Source: Pseudophaeomoniella oleicola (lineage: Eukaryota; Ascomycota; Eurotiomycetes; Phaeomoniellales; Phaeomoniellaceae). Taken from it: 64,000 nucleotides of DNA. Below are positions 56,029 through 64,000 of this stretch, piece by piece. The stretch lies in contig QWDQ01000020.1 in NCBI GenBank assembly GCA_003868215.1, positions 248,001 to 312,000 on the forward strand, written 5' to 3'. Every line of letters begins with the position of its first letter. Position 1 is the first letter of the stretch. The notes beneath the pieces were generated by a model. It did not search any database. It was not told the origin of the DNA and saw nothing but the letters and a program-made list of their open reading frames with translations. The position numbers and the translations under genes are program-made.

Positions 56029-57168
56029 TCACTCGATTCCGGTAGCAGGACCAGTGTAGGCGCTCGAATCAATGGAGCCAGCCTGGCTGCCTTGTTTTCT
56101 TTGTTCTTCTCTTTCCTTCTTCCTCTGCTCGAGGCGCGTTCTGATTTCGGGTTCCTCCTCCTTTGTGGGCCGTCTACCCCAAACCACATGTAAATTCTGA
56201 TACGCGTGAACATTGCGGTCTTTCATACTTTTCCTGGTATGAGCAAGGAATACTTCAACCTCGTGTTTTGGCCAGCCGAGACCTTCCTGTCCGAAAAGCT
56301 TGTAAGTGAACCCTGACATGCCATCGAGCATGTTTTCTCCCCAGCGCCGACCAATTTCCTTGAGCACAGGGTCGCTTGGCCATGAGTTGATGGGGACCTT
56401 GTATTGGAGTTCTTCGACATCGAGGTACCCAGCAGATCGCATGTAAGACGCTATTCGGTGGGCATAGCGGATGGGTCGCGGTGGATCGACTTGCTCTTCG
56501 GCCGCTTCGTGCAAGAGATCTTCCCATTCTTTAAACGGTGAGTCATCTTTCAGCGTACCATCGTCACAGCGAGGGGTTGGATCTAGCTCCCAGCATTCCA
56601 AATATCCTTTGCCAGGCCTCAGATACCTGTACGCTGTTTTCACCAATTTTCTGAAGGATTCCAGAGAACCGAGAAGCATTGAAGTGTGTATGAGATCAAA
56701 GCTGTCAAGATCCCTGGCCCAGTCATCCTCACTGGCATCTTCAATGTCGAAGTACACATTTTCCGTGACATCCAGATGCTGGACAGGTGCCAGATCCGTA
56801 CCTGTCACGGTAGCATCAGGATATTTTTCACCCATTTCAATAGCCCATCTTCCAGTTCCGGTGCCCATATCTAGGATTGCCTCAGGATCTATGATGGGAC
56901 TAAAATGTAGACGGCCAAGGGTCAACATCAAAAAGTCATATTGTGAGTCAAGTCGCTCCAACTCCTGTTCGTCGTTAGGGAACAAATATGAGCCTTCTTT
57001 GTATCGGTGATAAGTCCGTCCATATTCACGGACGTAGTTGCTGATGTCAGGGTTTAGAGATTCGGTTTCATCGTCGTTGTCAGACCCCTGTGTATCTGGT
57101 TCCAGGATAGCTGGAATCACGGTCGGTCGTCGAGGACTGTTAGCATCATCGATAGGGGATTCCGACAT
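56029..57168 (-). CDS. LaeA-like SAM-dependent methyltransferase
   Basis: A single-exon frame encodes 379 residues. The opening YGRTYHRYKEGSYLFPND is the hallmark of the fungal LaeA-like/UMTA group. SAM motif I is ILDMGTGTGRWAIEMGE at about 96-112, followed by the acidic VTGTDLAPVQ strand. Later motifs FDLIHTSMLLGS and YLRPGKGYLECWE are intact. The usual WVPPN segment after motif I is replaced by HLDVTENVYF. The C-terminal 45 residues are a charged coil (RTRLEQRKKEREEQRKQ). Such proteins are numerous in Pezizomycotina; LaeA itself controls secondary metabolism, but most paralogues have no known substrate. No biosynthetic cluster adjoins it. It is upstream of the NLR on the same strand. Confidence 0.88.
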   Translation of the reverse strand: MSESPIDDANSPRRPTVIPAILEPDTQGSDNDDETESLNPDISNYVREYGRTYHRYKEGSYLFPNDEQELERLDSQYDFLMLTLGRLHFSPIIDPEAILDMGTGTGRWAIEMGEKYPDATVTGTDLAPVQHLDVTENVYFDIEDASEDDWARDLDSFDLIHTSMLLGSLESFRKLVKTAYRYLRPGKGYLECWELDPTPRCDDGTLKDDSPFKEWEDLLHEAAEEQVDPPRPIRYAHRIASYMRSAGYLDVEELQYKVPINSWPSDPVLKEIGRRWGENMLDGMSGFTYKLFGQEGLGWPKHEVEVFLAHTRKSMKDRNVHAYQNLHVVWGRRPTKEEEPEIRTRLEQRKKEREEQRKQGSQAGSIDSSAYTGPATGIE

Positions 57169-58298
57169 TGCTCTTCACCCGTCCTAGAGAAGGCTAGACA
57201 CGATGACATGTGATAGATAGAAAGAGAGAAGGAAAAAGGAAAGTGAAAGGTCGGAGAGGAAGGGGAACGAAGGCAAACGAAATGCAACGAGTCTGGGGAA
57301 ATGGTCCGGGTGGCAGACGTTGAGGATTCTGTATCCAGAAAACAAGACGTCTAATTTCCGTTTCCAACGAACTTTCCCGTCCCGAAATTCCACCGCAAGA
57401 TTGAGACCTAGAGGCAGCATGGCCGAAGGACTGGATAGCCAAGTCGAAAGGGACATTGTGGGCTTATTACTGGGGAGGCGACAGATTATACTATCAACGT
57501 ACATAACTTAGTAGTACTAGGGCCAGCACAGCAACCGGTCGGTCGGGATCATCACAAGATAGTAAGCAAAGCGACGGCGCCGAGGAATGGGTGATGGCGA
57601 CAACGCGCGACCGGTTTTGTTAGCTTCATGCGAGATGTGGTCAGCGTGGGTGGAAGGGATACCGACAATCTGGCAATGGTGGGTATGACAGACGTCGAAT
57701 GAGAAGTCACGATGTGTCAGAGCAAAGTCCGTGGCATTTGCCGGGGGATCCATCTTCGAAGGCTATACGACGTTAGTTAGGACACGATTGGTGGTAGTAG
57801 GGCGAGTATGTCGTATGGGATCAAGTTGCTGCAACACTGTCCCACCGACTCTACCACCCTATTCTCGTAGTTCGGTGTCATTGGTGGAGAGAACGGGTTT
57901 GCGTGCATGCTGGACTCCCGACAAGCTTGCTGAGGGTGTCTTGGTGCTTTGTGCTCATTGGTATCTGCTCTGTTGGGTCATGTCTGACTTGAGGGTGCTG
58001 CAGATCGGATATCAAGTCATGCATTGGCACCCAACCCCAATTCAGGGCAAGACACTCGACCGGTTGCCGTTGACTTTGGAATGTTCCCAATACTCTGGTT
58101 CGCATGTCCCGTTTGGAAAAGCGGGCGCCGTCACAATCCGCTCGGCATGGGCATGGGCATCGACATCGACAAGGACATGGACATGGATGGAACAAGGACT
58201 TGGGCTTGGTCTTTGTCTCCCTATCATTAATTAATTTATTACCAGTTTTACTCTTTTGAAGGTACCTACTCTTTGCTCCGTAACCTACAAGAATTCAC

Positions 58299-58310
58299 TA
58301 CTACGTAGTA
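58299..58310. repeat. 12-bp palindrome TACTACGTAGTA, copy 4
   Basis: Exact copy, followed at 58695-58706 by TACTACATAGTA, one transition away from the palindrome. Confidence 0.8.
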
Positions 58311-58730
58311 CTAGGGATTATATTATTGAGGTACCTTATGGTTACAGAAAAAGCAACCTCCATTTCTTTTCTCCTTCATCCTCGATCCAATCTACTCGTA
58401 GCATGTATTAATTACTACTATGGTCCTGTTCTTGTGACACTTGGGCTCGTGTCCTACCGTCAGTGGAGTATATACTACTTAACTACGGTACAAGGTTATA
58501 AGTGTACCATAGACTTCAAATGCCCAAAGCAAATTAAAACAAAAAAACCCGCACAATAGGCATGATTTATGGAGCTTACAGCATGCGATCACTGATAGAA
58601 AATTCGTTTCTAATTCCAGTTGCCCCTCTCCACCGATGATCCCCAGCTCGCCAGGTATTACTGTACTATTTCGCTATGTATTATGCACTGCAGAGTACTA
58701 CATAGTACGATAATGCGACTTTGTGTGTGT

Positions 58731-58785
58731 CCCAGTCCCAGTCCCAGTCCCAGTCCCAGTACCAGTACCAGTACCCGTCAGTACC
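58731..58785. repeat. (CCCAGT)n / (ACCAGT)n microsatellite
   Basis: About six CCCAGT units grade into ACCAGT units. Confidence 0.85.
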
Positions 58786-60141
58786 AGGTTGCAGCATAAC
58801 TTAGCTCTCGGCGAAGTGGTCCCAAACTTATCTTGCCTTGCCAGCCTAACCCCTCATCAGAGTACTACGTATATTGACCAAGCCCAAAGTTGGTAGTCGA
58901 TTGTTGATCGTTGATCGCACATACTCATCATACCTGACTTACACGACTTACTGCACTCGAAAAAAGAGAATGAGGCGGTCAAGTCTACGAGCGTCAACGC
59001 AATAGACCTGATGATAGCTTTGGCCACCTCTGAATACCTAGGTACCTAGTAGTGATGCTCGTTATATTGCCATATAATATAACCCCGTCGTCCCTAGTGA
59101 ACTGCCAAAGCCGTGCTATCGACGAGAGGGGAATTTGATGATGCTCACCGACTAAAATCGGATGGGCAAATGCAGATGTGGAGGGTTTCCAGATCTCTGG
59201 TTCAGCTCTCAGACGAGCCCAAAGAGCAAAAATCTGACACATCACATTTTTGGGGGTGTCGCACATACATAGTACCATACCACAGGTAAAACATGGGGCT
59301 CGAGCTTGATTACTACATACTACATATACCACTTACTACTTTGACAGTCGAGCAGGAATCCCACCAGCGTGGTTGTAGTGCCATGCTACATACGATACTA
59401 CCTCCCCCCCCATCGGACAGCGTGGGCAAATGCCGGCCCGAAAGCTAGTGGGTAACCCCCTGCCACAAGTACATCAGCAAGACAGATAAAGCACACCACT
59501 CAGACCAGTGAATAAACCCCCCAGGCATCCGAGACCCGCCTAATAATGCATCGCATAGCGGTTGTATACGTCTGTATACAGCAGTCAAGCTTGCAAGACA
59601 GGGACTACATGTGACCCAGATCTTGATCTTCTGGCACTTCAACGGTCCGAACAGATTCATTCTCTTCTTACCCTGGCAGCGGCAAAGATCTGAGGTACTT
59701 GGCCGTGGTTGGCAACCTCAAGGTGTGAGAGGATGGAAATCCTATGATTTCTGGTTCCAGATATAACCCTTCCATCGCCGTCTGAGTAAACGGATAGAAT
59801 CGACACAGTGGTCATCAGGGTTGCATTTCCATTTTGTCTCATGACGAATTGCCCAAATAGGCTATAGGAGATGCTCGTGAAGAGTCACGCAAACAGGACA
59901 CATATTGGTCACGAAACATGGCTTGCTCCTGGTTATAAGACATAATATGCTCCAAGAATTGCGGTGGAAGTCTATGTAGCCATCATGAGGCGATCATTGC
60001 TGGTTGTGGTTTCTCACGTGCAGCAGTAGAAAGCAGCTCGAGTCAGTCTTGTTACAACCGTGATCGGCTATGATTCAGAGGATACTTGAAGCATCTAGGA
60101 TAGATGAAAGGGCTTTTTGCTGAATCAAAAATCCTGCTTGT

Positions 60142-60357
60142 CTAGATAGCCGTGAAGATATCGTCTGGAGCGTAGGTGTTGCCTCCAACGCGAATGAGAT
60201 TCAAGGAGTTGTCTGCATCAGCTAGACCAGGGTTTAAATGTGCATCATGAACAAGTGAAGATGTAGATAAATAGTAGCTACCCCTGGGGTACCCAAGTCC
60301 ATTGTGAAATTGCTTACATAGTCCGTTCTTGGTGATGGGTCTGTCGAATGACAACAA
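60142..60357 (-). CDS. Unidentified short open segment
   Basis: A frame of 71 codons contains a possible short intron, and its end reads like a folded protein (NSLNLIRVGGNTYAPDD). No start or upstream exon could be fixed and no family was recognised, so this may be a remnant or a fragment of a small gene. Confidence 0.2.
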   Translation of the reverse strand: MLSFDRPITKNGLCKQFHNGLGYPRGSYYLSTSSLVHDAHLNPGLADADNSLNLIRVGGNTYAPDDIFTAI

Positions 60358-60428
60358 GTAAGAAGAGATGGGTTTGCTGACTAAGGGATGCGTGGAAAAA
60401 TCGTGTCATGGTTTCAAGGCATCAGAGG

Positions 60429-60436
60429 CCGCGGAG
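60429..60436 (-). promoter_or_regulatory. NirA-type site CTCCGCGG
   Basis: The minus strand reads CTCCGCGG, matching the Aspergillus NirA consensus CTCCGHGG. It is about 1.4 kb upstream of the nitrate transporter, so its role is less certain than that of the proximal site. Confidence 0.35.
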
Positions 60437-60982
60437 ATGCGTCAAGTTGTGGTTTCAGGTAGATCACGTGCGCCTGCTCGATCACCAGGCCAAGGAACGA
60501 AGGAACGACGACGAGTATAAATTGGACGTCAGGGTTCGAAGTGACAGGAGAGTGGAACTATATATACATGTCATGATTCACATACGATTGTATTTCTCAA
60601 TCTGTACCTCACAAAATGACTGCGTCGTGGCTATCTGCACTCTTTATTGAGGAACGTAGGACGATACTCCTCCAGCAGTCTGTTTCGCATACAGTAATAT
60701 AGAAATCCTCAACGCCGCGGAAGATGCACGATTTGGACGATAAAAGCATTTCCAGAACTTGACAATCTATGCGATTTTGATCAATACTCTCCCTCCCATT
60801 TTGGACGTCTGGGCTGACATAGATAAGCCTCAAAAGTCGTGGTTGAGAATGGTCGGTTCGTCGAATGATCTGGCAAAGAGAAACGAATAATGGCGATCCA
60901 CTTTGCTAATCTTCGCATCTACAATGGCAGCAAGATAAGCAATCCTCCAACCACATCCTCTGCATTCTCCCCCAGCATTTTA

Positions 60983-61127
60983 CTTCCGCGGTACAGTACG
61001 CATTGTCATTCCTTTTCTCTTATCTCTCTCTCTCCCTGCTCTCTCAAACCGCCCTTATACACGAGATCTTGATTTCTCCTCGCCTGCTCTTTACAGGTGA
61101 GGCTGGAGTCAAACATCTTCCGCGGTA
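60983..61127 (+). promoter_or_regulatory. Twin CTTCCGCGGTA motifs
   Basis: The identical 11-mer CTTCCGCGGTA occurs at 60983-60993 and 61117-61127. Its core TTCCGCGG differs from the NirA consensus by one base. A further TTCCGCGG lies at 60715-60722 on the minus strand. Confidence 0.4.
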
Positions 61128-61581
61128 TAGATCTTCATCTCGGCACACCACACACGGATAACATCTCCCAATAACTGCTTTGTCCCCTGTCATTCCAAGG
61201 CTCGCTCGGACTCATATCATAGTACATGCCGTCATAGAAGACTCATATCTTTGTAGGGCAATTTACTACGTATTGCTTTTTTCTACTGCTCAAAAGACAC
61301 AGCACAGGGCGTGAAATGGATTAACATCGAAGTTGGAGCCATCCGCCTCAACCGACGTTTGATCCAGACCTCTCTATCCCTACCTCATCTCGAGTCCAAG
61401 CAGTTTTTAGAAAGAGGCTCGATTTATTGTGGATTTGATCATTTCAGCGCGGACCTAGTGTCTTTTCAGTGGTCAGATCCTGACCCTCCCGTACGCCCAC
61501 CTTCCTCCTTATCAGCCCCTAAATCGATACTTCAACCATACAATTATCGTCATCTCGCTTGACAGTGGAGACCACGATCAC

Positions 61582-61595
61582 CCGCGGAGCTATCT
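61582..61595 (-). promoter_or_regulatory. Composite NirA / AreA site
   Basis: The minus strand reads AGATAG (61595-61590) directly followed by CTCCGCGG (61589-61582). The first fits the AreA GATA consensus HGATAR and the second the NirA consensus CTCCGHGG. The pair is about 260 bp upstream of the transporter start. Other AGATAA sites lie at 60933-60938, 61020-61025 (minus) and 61679-61684. In Aspergillus both factors act together on nitrate genes. Confidence 0.6.
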
Positions 61596-61853
61596 TCCAC
61601 AAGCATTGGATGACCTATACTGAGATCCGGAGAAGCAATATGACAACATATGTCAGAGAGATCATATCGAACAGGAAGAGATAATATCATAAACGGTATA
61701 TCTGGTCTCATTTCTCTTGGAAACACACCCTTCCCCAGAATCACGGACAAGACTGGTCCAAGGAGCAGCGTAACAGTTCATTCATAAACACAACTTTCTC
61801 CCCCGAATCTTCCTCTTTTGGATACACCAACCACCGTCGTCCTATTCTCTACG

Positions 61854-63407
61854 ATGGGATTCAATTACGCTCTGTTGTGGAAGGCGCCCGAGGTCAATCC
61901 AGTCACCCGCAAGGCACTGTCGATCCCGGGTCTCAACCTTTTCAATGTCTATGGGCGTGTGTTTTTCTTCTCGTGGTTCGGATTCATGATCGCCTTCTGG
62001 TCATGGTATGCATTCCCACCACTCCTGACTTTGACCATCAGAAAAGATCTTCACCTCACACAAAATCAAATCCTTAACTCCAACATCATCGCCCTTCTTG
62101 CAACTCTCCTTGTTCGTGTTGTCGCCGGTCCTGCTTGTGATCGATTCGGCCCACGTTATGTATTTGCGGCATGTCTGCTCATCGGAGCTATTCCCACTGC
62201 CTTGGCTGGCACCGCATACAATGCTAGCGAACTGATGGCACTTCGATTCTTCATTGGTATTCTCGGAGGTGCCTTTGTGCCTTGCCAGGTGTGGTCTACA
62301 GGTTTTTTCGACAAGAACATTGTTGGCACAAGTAATTCCATTACTGCTGGTCTTGGAAACTCCGGTGGTGGTATCACCTACTTCCTCATGCCCGCCATCT
62401 TCGACTCGCTTGTGGCAAGACAAAACCTCACACCTCATGTGGCGTGGCGCGTGGCCTTCATTGTACCGTTCATCTGTATTACTGCAGTTGCCATCGCCCT
62501 CGTCGTCTTTTGTCCCGATACTCCCACAGGCAAGTGGTCCGAACGTCACCTTCACGCAGAGCAGAATCTTGCCAACCACGGCATCAGCGCCAACCTCGTC
62601 GAAGCCCCACAACAGAGTATTCTTGCCAAACCAAGCACGGAGGGGTCACCCAGCAGCACCACTGGCATCGAGACCGACGAGAAAATCAACTACGACGCCA
62701 AACCTGCCAACTTTGAAGATCGTGAAGCTCAGCTTTCTCCTCAATCCATGCTCGACACAGCCCGTGGCGAAATTGTTGTTAAACCTACAATGAAAGAAGC
62801 CCTTAAAGTCATCATATCTCCGCAGACCATCGTCACTGCCGGCTGCTACATGTGCACGTTCGGTGCCGAGCTCTCCATTAACTCGATTCTCGGTTCCTAT
62901 TACCTTCAGAATTTCAAATCCCTCGGCCAAACCGGTTCCGGCCGTTGGGCTGCCATGTTCGGGTTGCTGAACATCGCCTTCCGTCCTGTTGGTGGTATTG
63001 TATCGGATGTCCTCTACCGCAAGACTGGGTCTGTCTGGTCGAAGAAGATTTGGATGCATGCACTCAGTATCATCCTGGGCGCTTTTCTCATCGCCATTGG
63101 CGTGACCGACTCGCACAAGAAGGCCACAATGATGGGCCTCCACGTCGGCATGGCCTTCTTCCTCGAGGCCGGCAACGGCGCAAACTATTCCCTCGTCCCT
63201 CACGTGCACCCTTACGCCAACGGTATCGTCAGCGGCATCACCGGCGCTGCGGGCAACCTCGGCGGCATCATCTTCGCTATCATATTCAGATACCAACCCA
63301 AAGAGTACGGCAAGACCTACTGGATCATTGGCGTCATCATCATCGCGGTCAACCTCTCTCTGTCATGGATCCGACCTATACCCAAGGGACAGATTGGTGG
63401 TCGTTGA
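61854..63407 (+). CDS. nrtA: High-affinity nitrate transporter (NNP family of MFS)
   Basis: A single-exon frame encodes 517 residues from ATG 61854; the open frame extends to 61818 without an ATG. The start ([17 protein letters not shown]) and [20 protein letters not shown] match Aspergillus NrtA/CrnA closely as I recall them. Both nitrate signatures are present: [12 protein letters not shown] in helix 5 and [13 protein letters not shown] in helix 11, with arginines in helices 2 and 8 ([18 protein letters not shown]) that bind nitrate. A hydrophilic loop of about 90 residues divides the two six-helix halves, typical of fungal members. It imports nitrate with protons at the plasma membrane. 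Nitrate and nitrite reductase genes are not in this window. The promoter sites suggest NirA/AreA control. Confidence 0.95.
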   Translation: MGFNYALLWKAPEVNPVTRKALSIPGLNLFNVYGRVFFFSWFGFMIAFWSWYAFPPLLTLTIRKDLHLTQNQILNSNIIALLATLLVRVVAGPACDRFGPRYVFAACLLIGAIPTALAGTAYNASELMALRFFIGILGGAFVPCQVWSTGFFDKNIVGTSNSITAGLGNSGGGITYFLMPAIFDSLVARQNLTPHVAWRVAFIVPFICITAVAIALVVFCPDTPTGKWSERHLHAEQNLANHGISANLVEAPQQSILAKPSTEGSPSSTTGIETDEKINYDAKPANFEDREAQLSPQSMLDTARGEIVVKPTMKEALKVIISPQTIVTAGCYMCTFGAELSINSILGSYYLQNFKSLGQTGSGRWAAMFGLLNIAFRPVGGIVSDVLYRKTGSVWSKKIWMHALSIILGAFLIAIGVTDSHKKATMMGLHVGMAFFLEAGNGANYSLVPHVHPYANGIVSGITGAAGNLGGIIFAIIFRYQPKEYGKTYWIIGVIIIAVNLSLSWIRPIPKGQIGGR

Positions 63408-64000
63408 AAGAGCAAACGGCAAAATTTGTCATCTCTCTTTCTCTTGTATCAGTACCCGCGGGCTATCGGGGCGCTCATGATCATATTCAAAAATGATGCC
63501 ATTTGTGAAGCGGCGATTTTCCTCTCTCTCTCTTTATCTACTAGCAAAATGACATTATACACTTACCTACCTTCCCATCTATATATACCAGATACTCTTT
63601 TTTTTTTGGTCTGTTACCATAAACCTCGACTTCTTCATTGTAGTACTGTACCAGACCAGACCAGACCAGACCAGATCGGAATTGATGAAGAAGAAGAAAC
63701 ACGCTAGGTATAACCTATCCTATCCTATCCAATCCAATCCAATCCGATCCGATCTTTGAGAAGAGAAGAAGAAGGAAAAGCGATCAGGATGGATACATAC
63801 GTACATACATACCTATGCAGAATGACCTACGTACGCACATTATGTACATAGGTAGATGTTATCCGTTCCTACGCGGGACAGCGAGAGAGAGTGTGTGTGT
63901 GTATGTGTGATGAATACCGAGCATGAGGATTAATTAAGGGAAACAGGAGAATCCCATTCTTTTTTTTTTTTTTTTTTGTTTTTAATATCCGAAATCTTTC
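63408..64000. other. 3' region of the nitrate transporter with simple repeats
   Basis: No gene is seen. It holds CCAGA units at 63650-63674, ATCCT/ATCCA units at 63717-63750, CATACGTA-like repeats near 63790-63850, and a T run at 63960-63977. Confidence 0.55.

Larger units (their letters stand above)
57169..61853. other. Gene-poor 4.7-kb stretch ending in the nitrate-transporter promoter
   Basis: No gene could be called with confidence. Open frames such as 57731-58234 (+) run over simple repeats. It contains palindrome copy 4 (58299-58310), (CCCAGT)n at 58731-58766, several diverged TACTACGTA sites, and from 60.4 kb a series of CCGCGG motifs belonging to the transporter promoter. Confidence 0.5.

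Noticed and set aside
57731-58234. 167-aa plus-strand frame
   Set aside because: It ends in a tandem GGGCATGGGCATCGACATC-like repeat and has no domain, and no splice signals support it.
1-64000. tRNA, rRNA, CRISPR arrays, LTR or DNA-transposon proteins
   Set aside because: Several GGTTCGA-like strings were inspected for a tRNA B box but lacked the rest of a cloverleaf. No reverse transcriptase, integrase or transposase motif and no long terminal repeat was seen.

Overview
The window is nuclear DNA of a filamentous ascomycete fungus (Pezizomycotina). Three things point there: many 48-68 nt introns with GTRNGT donors and CTAAC-like branch sites; fungal-only families (Crh transglycosidase, GPI-anchored GH13 enzyme, Zn-cluster regulator, NACHT_N NLR, LaeA-like methyltransferase, Atg22); and intergenic DNA rich in ACCT/TACC and palindromic TACGTA motifs. 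I cannot name the species. I found 22 well supported protein genes, no tRNA, no rRNA, no CRISPR array and no recognisable intact transposon.

Layout. 0.2-12.7 kb: CYP52-like P450 (+), Crh-type cell-wall transglycosidase (+), secreted beta-N-acetylhexosaminidase (-), poly(A)-binding Nab2 (+), protoporphyrinogen oxidase HEM14 (+). 13.5-23.6 kb: large disordered fungal protein (-), D-serine dehydratase (+) tail-to-tail with a Zn-cluster regulator (-), a small three-exon C2H2 protein (-) and a MICOS subunit (-). 24.4-32.8 kb: single-pass Cys-rich surface protein (-), MNN1-type mannosyltransferase (+), mitochondrial octapeptidyl peptidase OCT1 (+), uracil-DNA glycosylase (-). 33.3-43.0 kb: glutamine-synthetase-like enzyme, GPI-anchored GH13 enzyme, PDI1 and ATG22, all (-). 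44.8-57.2 kb: MED14 (+), a 1,496-aa NACHT/ankyrin NLR (-), a LaeA-like methyltransferase (-). 57.2-61.8 kb is gene-poor. 61.85-63.4 kb carries a nitrate transporter (+).

The genes are mostly unrelated housekeeping loci and do not form a metabolic cluster. Themes that recur are the cell wall (Crh, hexosaminidase, GH13 enzyme, mannosyltransferase, surface protein) and mitochondria (HEM14, MICOS subunit, OCT1). Two local regulatory stories are readable. The nitrate transporter has a string of CCGCGG motifs upstream, two of them matching the NirA consensus and one abutting an AGATAG AreA-type site. D-serine dehydratase has an 11-bp perfect inverted repeat with CCG/CGG half sites about 190 bp upstream and lies tail-to-tail with a Zn-cluster gene.

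The best leads for new biology are: a tandem splice donor in the Crh gene that toggles between two reading frames, each ending in a GPI-like tail; a 19-bp identical element near the starts of two mitochondrial-protein genes; four exact copies of a 12-bp palindrome in intergenic DNA; and the complete NLR. All gene models come from reading splice signals and reading frames by eye; none has transcript support here.
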